Source of the DNA: Anaerolineales bacterium UBA7227
GTDB lineage: Bacteria > Chloroflexota > Anaerolineae > Anaerolineales > Villigracilaceae
Length of the DNA stretch: 24,839 nucleotides
Direction of reading: 5' to 3'
Assembly (NCBI GenBank): GCA_002473085.1
Contig: DKTP01000157.1
Span: 1-24,839, forward strand
Part shown: piece after piece, positions 13,770 through 21,760 of the stretch
Position numbering within the stretch: position 1 is the stretch's first letter
Layout: each line of letters begins with the position of its first letter
Notes under the pieces: generated by a model
The model's input: only the letters and a program-made list of their open reading frames with translations
Told to the model about the DNA's origin: nothing
The model's database searches: none
Position numbers and translations under genes: made by a program

Positions 13770-14809
13770 GCGCGGCCTCCGAGTTCCCGTTCGTGATACA
13801 GTTCGTTGAAGACGCCGACCGGGGTGATGTCCACAAGGCAGGCGCGCGCGCAGCGGCCGCAGCCCACGCAGCCGAGGAAGTGATGCGCCTCCAGGATGTA
13901 GCGTCCCTTGCGCATGAAGCGGTGACGCTGGCGCAGGGCGCGGCTCTTGCGGAAGTCGTGTCCGCCCGCGACGGTGGCGAATTCGTCCAGCTGGCAGGAG
14001 TCCCATTTGCGGACGCGCTGGCCGCTGGTCAGGTTGAGGTCGAGTTCGTCGTTCACGTCGAAGCAGAAGCAGGTCGGGCAGACGTTCGTGCAGGCCGCGC
14101 AGCCCAGGCAGCGTTCGCCCAGCTGCTCCCACAGCGGACTCTTCATGCTCATCGTCATCAGAGACGGCAGGTCGCTGACGTCGAAGTCGAGGCGGTAGGG
14201 GAAGCGCGGCCACTTCTCGCTGAGCGCGGCGTTCAGCCGGTCGATGTCGGACGAGGCGGCGGGCGTCACGTCGGCGAGTTGGATCAGTTTCTGCCCGGCT
14301 TCCGTGATCACGTCCACCGCGTAATCCTCGCCGAGGTCCACCATGTGCAGGTCGTTGGCTTCGTCGGCGGCGAGCGTCCCCATGCTTTTGCAGAATGAAT
14401 GCCCATCGCAGGGCGACAGGCATTCCAGACTGACGATCATGGTTTTGCGGCGGCGGTTGGCGTAGTTCGAGTCGGCCTGCCCGTTCGAGAAGACGTGGTC
14501 GAGCAATTGGATGGCGTGCAGGTCGCAGGCGTGGACGCCGAGCAGGACGGTGGGCGGGTCTTCTTTCGGCAGCGTCATTTTCCCCTGGCGGGCATCTTCG
14601 ATCTCGAAGAGAGTTTCTCTTACCGGGAGCAGGAACTTCTTTGGCGGCAGGATGGTGGTGGGGTAATCGAGCCGTAACTCTTCGGGATGGGCGAGCGTTT
14701 CAAACGCAAACCCGCCGTTCTTTTGAACCGGCCCGCCCACCCGATACGATTCCAAAAGACGTTCCACAAATCGATTCAGGTCTTTCTTCTTCAGGATGAC
14801 TAGGGTCAC
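13766..14809 (-). CDS. hydB: hydrogenase beta subunit, 4Fe-4S dicluster protein
   Basis: Iron-sulfur subunit of 347 residues; in group 3b enzymes it is linked to sulfur or polysulfide reduction and electron relay. It starts at GTG 14809 behind a strong GGAGG five bases upstream. It has an N-terminal domain with GVHACDLHAIQLLD and the cysteine group LECLSPCDGHSFC, then two ferredoxin-type motifs, CLGCAACTNVCPTC and CVGCGRCARAC. It resembles AsrA-like and sulfhydrogenase beta subunits. First gene of the operon; its stop overlaps the gamma start. Confidence 0.88.
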   Translation of the reverse strand: MTLVILKKKDLNRFVERLLESYRVGGPVQKNGGFAFETLAHPEELRLDYPTTILPPKKFLLPVRETLFEIEDARQGKMTLPKEDPPTVLLGVHACDLHAIQLLDHVFSNGQADSNYANRRRKTMIVSLECLSPCDGHSFCKSMGTLAADEANDLHMVDLGEDYAVDVITEAGQKLIQLADVTPAASSDIDRLNAALSEKWPRFPYRLDFDVSDLPSLMTMSMKSPLWEQLGERCLGCAACTNVCPTCFCFDVNDELDLNLTSGQRVRKWDSCQLDEFATVAGGHDFRKSRALRQRHRFMRKGRYILEAHHFLGCVGCGRCARACLVDITPVGVFNELYHERELGGRA

Positions 14810-14869
14810 AATCGCCTCCGTGAGACTTGGATTCTTAAGAGGGTCTGTTTGGCGCTTTTCGCCGAGGAG

Positions 14870-14877
14870 ATTGTATA
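14870..14877 (-). promoter_or_regulatory. -10 region of the hydrogenase operon
   Basis: The minus strand reads TATACAAT (14877-14870), giving the hexamer TACAAT. No -35 hexamer is present at the right spacing; that position is occupied by the CRP/FNR-like palindrome, as expected for an activator-dependent promoter. The leader to the GTG would be about 55 bases. Confidence 0.5.
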
Positions 14878-14897
14878 CCGAAGGGGGAAACTCATTT

Positions 14898-14913
14898 AGT
14901 GACGAAAATCACA
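14898..14913. promoter_or_regulatory. CRP/FNR-family binding site upstream of the hydrogenase operon
   Basis: The minus strand reads TGTGA-TTTTCG-TCACT, one base off the CRP consensus TGTGA-N6-TCACA. Its centre (14905.5) is about 41-42 bases from the transcription start inferred from the TACAAT hexamer, the classical class II activator position. Confidence 0.55.
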
Positions 14914-15031
14914 ATTAAGACTGCTGTACTGCGGGCTTTATTTGACCTTTTGCATGGCATCCGTCGCCGGAAAATGGCTGAAAACCAGGGCGTGGACGAG
15001 GCGGACGGGCGGCGGAATTCGCTGTCGCAGG

Positions 15032-15063
15032 TTGACATGTTTTTTGAATTTCAATGTTATAAT
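15032..15063 (+). promoter_or_regulatory. promoter of the rpsB operon
   Basis: A perfect TTGACA (15032-15037) is followed by a perfect TATAAT (15058-15063), but the spacer is 20 bp. At 17 bp the -10 would be the weaker TGTTAT (15055-15060). Transcription from here fits a leader of about 160 bases. Confidence 0.6.
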
Positions 15064-15069
15064 CCCGCC

Positions 15070-15230
15070 GCTATTCGTCCGAAAGGACGAGGCACATTCT
15101 GCCCGGGCGGGCAACATACGCCCAAATCCACACGCTTGCCGACCTGCCAGCGCGTGCCGCGGACCGAATGGACGCGGTGGCTGGCGGGGATGAAGCCAGC
15201 GGAGGCCAAACGCAAGGAGGTTCTTTCCCC
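15070..15230 (+). ncRNA. structured rpsB leader, candidate autoregulatory element
   Basis: TCGTCC-GAAA-GGACGA (15075-15090) is a perfect 6-bp hairpin with a GNRA tetraloop. Further on, GCTGGC (15180-15185) can pair either with GCCAGC upstream (15146-15151), enclosing CCGCG/CGCGG (15157-15161 with 15173-15177), or with GCCAGC downstream (15195-15200), close to the Shine-Dalgarno AAGGAGG (15214-15220). Two mutually exclusive stems beside the ribosome-binding site suggest control of S2 translation. S2 autoregulation through the rpsB leader is known in other bacteria; this particular structure I cannot match to a named motif. Confidence 0.45.
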
Positions 15231-16262
15231 ATGGCCACTGTATCCATGAAAGCCCTGCTCGAGAGCGGTGTCCACTTTGGACACCGCACCAACAAGTGGG
15301 ACCCCCGCATGAAGCCGTACATCTTCACGGAGCGTAACGGCATTCATATCATTGACCTGCAACAGACCGTCAAACTGTTGAATCAGGCTTTCAACGTTGT
15401 GCGCGACACCGTCGCGAACGGCGGCTCTGTTCTCTTTGTCGGCACCAAGCGCCAGGCGCAGGAGACCGTCAAGGAGGAGGCCGTCCGCGCGGGGATGCCC
15501 TACGTCACCGAGCGCTGGCTGGGCGGCATGCTCACCAACTGGTCCACCATGCACCAGCGCATCCAGGAGTTGGACCGTCTCGAAAAAATGCGCGAGACGG
15601 GCGAGATCAACCGTCTGACCAAAAAGGAGGGCCTGTTGATCGAACGCGAGATCAACCGTCTTCTCACCCGGTTGGAAGGCGTGCGCAACATGAAGCGTCT
15701 GCCCGACCTGCTCTTCCTCGTGGATGTGGGGCGCGAGGTGGCGGCCGTGCGCGAAGCCAACCTGCTCAAGATCCCCATGGTCGCGCTGGTGGACACAAAC
15801 TGCAACCCGCAGGATATTGATTACGTCATCCCGTCGAACGACGACGCCATCCGCGCCATCAAATTGCTGGTGGCTCGCATGGCGGACGCGGTCCTCGAAG
15901 GCAAGGCCATGCGCAAGGAGCAGGAACCGGCCGAGGAGACCGCCGCGGCCGCCGAGCGGCCCGCCGAGTCCAAACCGGCTCGCGGCGCCCGCAAGCCGAA
16001 GCGCGTTGTGGAGGCGGCGGATGTGGACGAGGTCGGCGAGGGAGACTTGCTGGGCGAGGCGACGCTTGCCAAGCTGAGCGAGGCGCGCAAGCCCGCCATT
16101 GAAGAACAGGCCGAGGTCGAAGCCGCGGCTGTGGAACCGGCCGTCGAGGCCGCGCCCCAGCCCGAGGTCAAGGCTGAAGCGGCGGTTGAAGGAAAAGTCG
16201 AAGAGACCGCGGCCCAGCCCGAGGTCGAAGATGACGCGGCGGCCGACGCGTCCGCAGCGTAG
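15231..16262 (+). CDS. rpsB: 30S ribosomal protein S2 with long acidic C-terminal extension
   Basis: A structural protein of the small ribosomal subunit, needed late in assembly and for S1 docking in many bacteria. I chose the ATG at 15231 (343 aa) because AAGGAGG precedes it; the open frame extends upstream to 15168 without support. The S2 core (about residues 1-224) contains [39 protein letters not shown] and [13 protein letters not shown]. The remaining 119 or so residues are rich in Ala, Glu, Pro and Val, with one basic patch (RGARKPKR), and are probably disordered. Typical S2 is 230-260 aa. It is followed after 27 bases by tsf, the usual pair. Confidence 0.93.
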   Translation: MATVSMKALLESGVHFGHRTNKWDPRMKPYIFTERNGIHIIDLQQTVKLLNQAFNVVRDTVANGGSVLFVGTKRQAQETVKEEAVRAGMPYVTERWLGGMLTNWSTMHQRIQELDRLEKMRETGEINRLTKKEGLLIEREINRLLTRLEGVRNMKRLPDLLFLVDVGREVAAVREANLLKIPMVALVDTNCNPQDIDYVIPSNDDAIRAIKLLVARMADAVLEGKAMRKEQEPAEETAAAAERPAESKPARGARKPKRVVEAADVDEVGEGDLLGEATLAKLSEARKPAIEEQAEVEAAAVEPAVEAAPQPEVKAEAAVEGKVEETAAQPEVEDDAAADASAA

Positions 16263-16289
16263 AATTAAGTCATATCGAGGATGGTTGCA

Positions 16290-16895
16290 ATGGAAATTAC
16301 GACTGAGATGATCAAGGAGTTGCGCGCCGCCACCGGCGCGGGGATGCTGGATTGCCGCAAGGCGCTCCAGGATGCGAACGGCGATTACCAGAAGGCGGTG
16401 GATTTTTTGCGCGAAAAGGGCATGGCTACCGCCGCCAAGCGCGCCGACCGCGAGGCTTCGAGCGGGACGGTTGAACTGTATTCCCACGGCAACGGCCGCG
16501 TGGGTGTGATGGTGGAAGTGAATTGCGAGACGGACTTTGTGGCGCGCTCGGAGCAGTTCCGCAATTTGGCGCACGAGATCGCCCTGCAGATCGCGGCGGC
16601 TTCGCCGCGCTACATCCGCGAGGACGAGATCCCGCAGGCCGTGTTGGACCACGAGGCCGAGATCGCCCGCGCCCGCGTTAAAGAGGAGGGCAAGCCCGAG
16701 GCGGTTGCCGAGAAGATCGTGGCGGGCCGCTTGGACAAGTTCAAGGACGAGGCGGTTTTGCTTCGGCAGGCATACATCCGCGACGAGAGCGTCAAGGTTG
16801 AAGCGCTGATCATGCAGAACATCGCCGCCATCGGCGAGAATATTATCGTCCGCCGCTTTCAGCGCTGGGAGTTGGGCGAGAAATTGGGAGAATAG
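16290..16895 (+). CDS. tsf: elongation factor Ts
   Basis: The nucleotide exchange factor that reloads EF-Tu with GTP. I chose the ATG at 16290 (MEITTEMIKELR, 201 aa) because GAGG lies nine bases upstream; the ATG at 16281 directly abuts that GAGG. The N-terminal UBA-like domain has the EF-Ts signature LRAATGAGMLDCRKAL, and the core contains the TDFVAR motif (NCETDFVARSEQF) that contacts EF-Tu. The length is that of the short EF-Ts class, with one dimerisation module, rather than the 280-residue enterobacterial form. A terminator follows at once. Confidence 0.93.
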   Translation: MEITTEMIKELRAATGAGMLDCRKALQDANGDYQKAVDFLREKGMATAAKRADREASSGTVELYSHGNGRVGVMVEVNCETDFVARSEQFRNLAHEIALQIAAASPRYIREDEIPQAVLDHEAEIARARVKEEGKPEAVAEKIVAGRLDKFKDEAVLLRQAYIRDESVKVEALIMQNIAAIGENIIVRRFQRWELGEKLGE

Positions 16896-16901
16896 TTTTG
16901 G

Positions 16902-16930
16902 AAGGCCAACCGTTCGGTTGGCCTTTTTTA
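16902..16930 (+). terminator. rho-independent terminator after tsf
   Basis: A 10-bp perfect stem, AAGGCCAACC (16902-16911) with GGTTGGCCTT (16916-16925), GTTC loop, then T run. It separates rpsB-tsf from pyrH, though read-through is possible since no clear pyrH promoter is seen. Confidence 0.9.
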
Positions 16931-16938
16931 TAAATATC

Positions 16939-17711
<773 letters not shown>

Positions 17712-17815
17712 GAGTCTCTCATTTTTCCTCAAAAAACTCTCCCGATTCTGTAATCGGTGGCATTTTTTGACATTTTAGGGTATCCTTGTGCCGAACCCTT
17801 TTTTCGGAGGCCACG

Positions 17816-18385
17816 GTGAGTGACGATACCATCAAGGACATGTTGAAAGACGCTGAAACCCGTATGCACGGCGCGATCCACGCCCTCGAGCAGGACCTCG
17901 CCACCGTCCGCACGGGACGCGCCAGCCCGGCCCTCGTCGAACGTTTGACGGTGGAGTACTTCGATACGCCGACGCCCATCATCCAACTCGCGACCATTTC
18001 CGTTCCCGAGCCGCGTTCGCTGATGATCAAGCCCTTCGACCCGTCCACGTTGAAGACCATCGAAAAGGCGATCCTGGCCTCGGACCTGGGCCTGACTCCC
18101 AACAACGACGGTAAGAACATCCACCTCAACCTGCCTCCGCTCACCGAGGAGCGCCGCCGCGATCTGGTAAAGCACACCCATACGCGGCTGGAGGAGGCTC
18201 GCGTCGCCATCCGTAACATCCGCCGCGATGTTCACAACGACCTGCGCGATTTTGAAAAGGAAAAACTGATCTCGGAGGACGATCTCGAACGCGGCGAAGA
18301 CCAATTGCAAAAACTGACTGACCGCTACGTGGAGGAAGTCAACAAGCGCGGGCAGGCCAAAGAAAAAGAGATCATGGAAGTGTAG
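17816..18385 (+). CDS. frr: ribosome recycling factor
   Basis: Splits post-termination ribosomes together with EF-G. I chose the GTG at 17816 (189 aa, SDDTIKDMLKDAE…) because GGAGG lies five to six bases before it; the open frame reaches back to a TTG at 17786, which has no ribosome-binding site. It has the RRF core motifs VRTGRASPALVE, ATISVPEPRSLMIKPFD and LPPLTEERRRDLVK, and the C-terminal coiled coil ending KEKEIMEV. Full length, in the conserved pyrH-frr-uppS order. Confidence 0.94.
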   Translation: MSDDTIKDMLKDAETRMHGAIHALEQDLATVRTGRASPALVERLTVEYFDTPTPIIQLATISVPEPRSLMIKPFDPSTLKTIEKAILASDLGLTPNNDGKNIHLNLPPLTEERRRDLVKHTHTRLEEARVAIRNIRRDVHNDLRDFEKEKLISEDDLERGEDQLQKLTDRYVEEVNKRGQAKEKEIMEV

Positions 18386-18411
18386 AGACGCCCCGCGTTA
18401 CTGTTACCCAC

Positions 18412-19161
18412 ATGGATAGCGCTTCTTTAAACGTTCCGCTCGATAGGCTCCCCCAACACGTCGCCATCATCATGGACGGCAACGGGCGCTGGGCGATCTC
18501 GCGCGGCCTGCCGCGCCTGGCCGGTCACCGCGCCGGCACCGAAAACCTGCGCCGCGTCATCCGCTCGACGGTCGAATTCGGGATTCCCTACCTGACCATC
18601 TATGCTTTCTCCACCGAAAATTGGGGGCGTCCGCCCGAAGAAGTGCAGGGGCTGATGCGCATCCTCGAAGACGTGATCGACAAGGAGTTGAACGAACTCC
18701 ACAAGGAGGGCGTCCAACTGCGTCATATCGGACGGCTGGAGCGGCTCGCGCCGGCGCTGCAAGAGAAAGTGCTGGACGCCATTGACCTGACGCGCGCGAA
18801 CACGCGTCTCACCTTGAACATCGCCTTCAATTATGGCGGCCGCGACGAGATCGTGCAGGCCATCCAGCGCATTATACGGGACGGGATTCCCGCCGAAAAC
18901 GTGGACGTCGAAACGGTGGGGAAATACCTCTACACCGCCGGCGTTCCCGATCCCGACCTGATTATCCGCACCTCGGGCGAATTGCGTGTAAGCAATTTCC
19001 TCATCTGGCAGGCGGCCTACTCGGAATGGTACGTCACGCCCACCTGTTGGCCTGATTTCAACACGAACGAATACCGCCACGCGTTGGAAGTCTTTGCCCA
19101 GCGCGATCGTCGTTATGGGGGCGTTTCAGAGACAGTCGCCAACAGGACATCCAATGGTTAA
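18412..19161 (+). CDS. uppS: undecaprenyl diphosphate synthase
   Basis: A cis-prenyltransferase that makes the C55 lipid carrier for cell-wall and glycan synthesis. It has 249 residues, full length. The catalytic Asp22 is in IIMDGNGRWA, followed by RLAGHRAGTENLRRVI, YAFSTENWGRP, NIAFNYGGRDEIV and the substrate-binding C-terminal block RTSGELRVSNFLIWQAAYSEW. It starts 26 bases after frr without an obvious strong ribosome-binding site, so translation may depend on coupling. Its last codons overlap the cdsA start by eight bases. Confidence 0.94.
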   Translation: MDSASLNVPLDRLPQHVAIIMDGNGRWAISRGLPRLAGHRAGTENLRRVIRSTVEFGIPYLTIYAFSTENWGRPPEEVQGLMRILEDVIDKELNELHKEGVQLRHIGRLERLAPALQEKVLDAIDLTRANTRLTLNIAFNYGGRDEIVQAIQRIIRDGIPAENVDVETVGKYLYTAGVPDPDLIIRTSGELRVSNFLIWQAAYSEWYVTPTCWPDFNTNEYRHALEVFAQRDRRYGGVSETVANRTSNG

Positions 19162-19987
19162 ACGGACCCTCACCGCCCTGACCCTGCTTGCGCTTGCCAT
19201 GCCTCCCGTTCTTCTGGGGGGCGTATGGTTCTTTGCGCTAATCGGACTTTTTGTTGTGATCGCCGCATGGGAATATGTCCGCCTGTTTCGCGCCGCCGGG
19301 TCCCAGCCATCCATGCTGACGACCGTGGGCGGGACGCTGGCGATCCTGCTGGCGCGCGCTTTCCGTCCCGAGTATGCCGGGGCGGCGCTCGCCTTCTTCA
19401 TCCTGACCGCGATGGCGGTTCACCTCTACGCCTACGAGCGTGGCCGCGACCAGGCCGCGCTCGATTTTACCGCCACCGTGGGCGGGCTGGCCTACCTCGG
19501 TTGGATCGGCGCGTATCTCTACGACTTGCGCGCCCTGCCCGAGGGCGGCTGGTGGCTGATGTTCGTCCTGCCTACGGTCTGGATGGCCGACTCGTCGGCG
19601 TACGCCATCGGCGCAAAATACGGGAAACACAAACTGGCGCCGCGTCTCAGCCCCAAAAAATCCTGGGAGGGCTACTTCGCGGGAGTGTTCACCGGCACGC
19701 TCTACGGCGGCTTTTTCGCCTGGGCATACAACGTCAACTCCATGCTGTTCGGGCAACCCCTGCTGGGACATCTCGCCATCAGCGTCTGGCAGGGAATGGC
19801 GTTCGGCTTCGCGCTTAGCGCCGTCACCATCCTCGGCGACCTGGGCGAGAGTCTGATCAAACGGCAGGGCCAGATCAAGGATTCTGGGAATCTATTCCCC
19901 GGCCACGGCGGCGCGTTCGACCGCATCGACTCGTGGTTGTGGGGCGCGGTCATCGGCGTATATTGGATCCGCTGGTTCTTTTTATGA
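19154..19987 (+). CDS. cdsA: phosphatidate cytidylyltransferase (CDP-diglyceride synthase)
   Basis: A polytopic inner-membrane enzyme that converts phosphatidic acid and CTP to CDP-diacylglycerol for phospholipid synthesis. I chose the ATG at 19154 (277 aa) because AGGA lies six bases upstream and the first helix follows directly. About seven to eight hydrophobic segments are visible. The family signature is near the C-terminus: ESLIKRQGQIKDSGN followed by LFPGHGGAFDRIDS, with the metal-binding Asp and HGG. It overlaps uppS by eight bases. Confidence 0.93.
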   Translation: MVKRTLTALTLLALAMPPVLLGGVWFFALIGLFVVIAAWEYVRLFRAAGSQPSMLTTVGGTLAILLARAFRPEYAGAALAFFILTAMAVHLYAYERGRDQAALDFTATVGGLAYLGWIGAYLYDLRALPEGGWWLMFVLPTVWMADSSAYAIGAKYGKHKLAPRLSPKKSWEGYFAGVFTGTLYGGFFAWAYNVNSMLFGQPLLGHLAISVWQGMAFGFALSAVTILGDLGESLIKRQGQIKDSGNLFPGHGGAFDRIDSWLWGAVIGVYWIRWFFL

Positions 19988-19996
19988 AGTTCGATC

Positions 19997-20032
19997 CCTC
20001 CCGGTTTCAACGTAGAATCGGGAGGTTATAAA
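19997..20032 (+). other. hairpin and possible -10 element between cdsA and glpX
   Basis: CCTCCCG (19997-20003) pairs with CGGGAGG (20019-20025), with TTATAAA after it. It could be a weak terminator of the rpsB-cdsA cluster; the TATAAA (20027-20032) could instead be a glpX -10, with TTTCAA (20005-20010) as a poor -35. Confidence 0.35.
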
Positions 20033-20065
20033 ATCCGAGCGTCGTCTACCATCACTGGAGGATCT

Positions 20066-21052
20066 ATGCTGGATAACATTCCCACCCGCAATCTTGCTCT
20101 CGAACTGGCGCGCGTCACCGAGGCGGCCGCGCTGGCCGCGGGCCGCTTCATGGGCCGCGGCGATAAGGAGGGCGCCGATCGCGCCGCGGTCGAGGCGATG
20201 CGCCTCGTCCTGCGCTCCATCGAAATGGACGGCATCATCGTCATCGGAGAGGGGGAGAAGGACAACGCGCCGATGCTCTACAACGGCGAACGCGTGGGCA
20301 ACGGTTCGCCTCCCGAACTGGACGTGGCGGTGGACCCCATCGACGGGACGCGCCCGCTGGCCTTTGGCCGCGCCAACTCCCTGTCGGTGGTGGCGCTGGC
20401 GCCGCGCGGCGCGATGTTCAACCCTGGCCCGTTCGTTTACATGAACAAGGTGGCGGTTGGCCCCGAAGCGAAGGGCCGCATCAACATCGAAAAATCCATC
20501 ACCGACAACCTGAAGGCGATCGCGAAAGCCAAAGGCAAGGCCGTGGAGGACCTCACCACCATCATCCTCGACCGCGACCGTCACAAGGACATGATCGCCG
20601 AGATCCGCAAGGCGGGCGCGCGCATTCGGATCATCCCCGACGGCGACGTGGGCGCGGCTCTGATGACCGCCATGCCCGACTCGGGCGTGGACGCGCTCTT
20701 CGGTGTCGGCGGCACGCCCGAAGGCGTGATCACCGCCTGCGCGTTGCGCGCCATGGGCGGGGAGATCCAGGGAAAACTCTACGCCCGCGACGAAAGCGAA
20801 CTGATACGCGGCCGCGAAATGGGTTACGACTTCGAGAAGATCCTGACGATGGACGACCTGGTCTCCTCGGAGGATGTCTTCTTCGCGGCGACCGGCATCA
20901 CCGACGGCGAACTCCTGCAGGGAGTCCGCTACTACGGCGACGGCGCGGCCACCGACAGTCTCGTGGTGCGCGGCCTGACGGGCACCGTCCGCATGATCAA
21001 GGCGCGGCATCAGATCGATAAACTGCATTTGTTGAGCGCGATCAAGTATTAG
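20066..21052 (+). CDS. glpX: class II fructose-1,6-bisphosphatase
   Basis: Hydrolyses fructose-1,6-bisphosphate to fructose-6-phosphate, the committed step of gluconeogenesis, in the cytoplasm. It has 328 residues, normal for GlpX. Motifs: VIGEGEKDNAPMLYNGE (metal-binding acids), the Li-sensitive phosphatase signature VDPIDGTRPLA, LDRDRHKDMI, and IPDGDVGAALMTAMP. GGAGG precedes the ATG. It sits 78 bases after cdsA on the same strand. Some class II enzymes also accept sedoheptulose-1,7-bisphosphate; this cannot be judged here. Confidence 0.93.
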   Translation: MLDNIPTRNLALELARVTEAAALAAGRFMGRGDKEGADRAAVEAMRLVLRSIEMDGIIVIGEGEKDNAPMLYNGERVGNGSPPELDVAVDPIDGTRPLAFGRANSLSVVALAPRGAMFNPGPFVYMNKVAVGPEAKGRINIEKSITDNLKAIAKAKGKAVEDLTTIILDRDRHKDMIAEIRKAGARIRIIPDGDVGAALMTAMPDSGVDALFGVGGTPEGVITACALRAMGGEIQGKLYARDESELIRGREMGYDFEKILTMDDLVSSEDVFFAATGITDGELLQGVRYYGDGAATDSLVVRGLTGTVRMIKARHQIDKLHLLSAIKY

Positions 21053-21069
21053 AGACTGTTTCTTGCGTA

Positions 21070-21172
21070 CGCGGATTACGCGAATCTCACGGATTCTCGC
21101 GGATAGAACTATTAAAAATCCATGTTCGTCTGTGCGATCCGTCAAATCCGTGTTTGTCCGTCCCCGGAAGCC
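21070..21172 (+). repeat. degenerate dispersed repeat, copy A, upstream of tRNA-Asn
   Basis: A run of near-repeating words (CGCGGATTACGCGAATCTCA, GCGATCCG, AAATCCGTGTTTGTCCGTC) with no reading frame. A related sequence lies in reverse orientation at 21393-21475. It is the type of low-complexity repeat often seen between genes in Chloroflexota (recollection, not checked). Confidence 0.6.
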
Positions 21173-21201
21173 GCCCGGACTTTCGAGGTTTTGAAATTTG
21201 C

Positions 21202-21230
21202 TTGACACGCTCCGCGCTTGCCTATATAAT
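21202..21230 (+). promoter_or_regulatory. perfect consensus promoter of tRNA-Asn
   Basis: TTGACA (21202-21207), a 17-bp spacer and TATAAT (21225-21230) match the housekeeping sigma consensus exactly. The inferred transcription start is about five bases before the mature tRNA. Confidence 0.85.
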
Positions 21231-21241
21231 GTCGCACGCGT

Positions 21242-21313
21242 TCCTCGCTAGCTCAATGGCAGAGCGGGCGGCTGTTAACCGCTAGGTTCGAGGTTCAAGT
21301 CCTCGGCGAGGAG
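21242..21313 (+). tRNA. tRNA-Asn (anticodon GTT)
   Basis: A full cloverleaf is present: acceptor TCCTCGC (21242-21248) with GCGAGGA (21306-21312); D arm GCTC/GAGC; anticodon arm with loop CTGTTAA (21272-21278, anticodon GTT at 21274-21276); T arm CGAGG-TTCAAGT-CCTCG; discriminator G at 21313. CCA is not encoded. It reads asparagine codons AAC and AAT. A terminator follows ten bases later. Confidence 0.95.
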
Positions 21314-21323
21314 CCTGTAAAAG

Positions 21324-21353
21324 AAAACCCTTCGACTGGTCGGAGGGTTTTTC
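21324..21353 (+). terminator. terminator of tRNA-Asn
   Basis: AAAACCCT (21324-21331) pairs with AGGGTTTT (21344-21351), and a T run closes the hairpin. It lies directly after the tRNA. Confidence 0.8.
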
Positions 21354-21392
21354 TGTTTCGCCGTCCCCTTCGGAGGGTATTTTGGAATTCCA

Positions 21393-21475
21393 TTTCGGAC
21401 ACGGATGGCGCGGACTTCACTTCACGAAAAAAGCCAGGGAAAAATCCGCGCAATCCGTGAAATTCGCGTCCAAAA
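21393..21475 (-). repeat. degenerate dispersed repeat, copy B, downstream of tRNA-Asn
   Basis: Read on the minus strand, it contains GCGAATTTCACGGATTGCGCG and later CCATCCGTGTCCG in the same order as copy A at 21070-21172. The two copies thus face each other around the tRNA-Asn gene. A further fragment of the same style lies at about 21558-21585. The rest of 21354-21629 shows no gene. Confidence 0.55.
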
Positions 21476-21629
21476 AGAATAACAGCGCGATTGACATCTT
21501 CCATAAATCGGCTGACGTTATTCGGGTCGCGCCTGTTTTTGCGGGCGGCGCGAAGGTTTGCAAATTCGCGGCATTCGCGTTGAGAAATCTCTGACTTTGC
21601 TACAGCCATGATAGTCTGCCTCAAGGCTC

Positions 21630-21658
21630 TTGATTTTCTGCGCCGATTTGCTTATGAT
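21630..21658 (+). promoter_or_regulatory. upstream promoter candidate for the CBS gene
   Basis: TTGATT (21630-21635), a 17-bp spacer and TATGAT (21653-21658). A plausible second promoter 71 bases upstream of the better one. Confidence 0.4.
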
Positions 21659-21705
21659 GGACTTGAGCAGCCGCTGCTTTTCCAGCGCGGCCGGGCGTTG
21701 TCTTC

Positions 21706-21734
21706 TTGTCAGCATGCCCGTTTCGGTCTATACT
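21706..21734 (+). promoter_or_regulatory. promoter of the CBS-domain gene
   Basis: TTGTCA (21706-21711), an exact 17-bp spacer and TATACT (21729-21734), 26 bases before the ATG. Confidence 0.65.
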
Positions 21735-21760
21735 TTCGCCATTCACCAAAGGAGGCTTGT

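Larger units (their letters stand above)
14810..15230. other. divergent intergenic region between hydrogenase operon and rpsB
   Basis: It carries the hydrogenase promoter and CRP/FNR-like site (14870-14913), about 115 bp with nothing recognisable (14915-15030), the rpsB promoter region (15032-15063) and the structured rpsB leader. No gene is seen. Confidence 0.6.

Noticed and set aside
12894..14423. A 509-residue fusion of beta and gamma hydrogenase subunits
   Set aside because: The upstream part is an out-of-frame shadow of the beta gene. The gamma gene starts at 13769 with an ATGA overlap.
17767..17795. TTGACA before frr as a promoter
   Set aside because: There is no -10 hexamer at 15-19 bases spacing; the sequence there is GC-rich.
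21295..21624. 109-codon minus-strand frame downstream of tRNA-Asn
   Set aside because: It runs through the terminator, the degenerate repeat and part of the tRNA. It is repeat-derived sequence with no ribosome-binding site.
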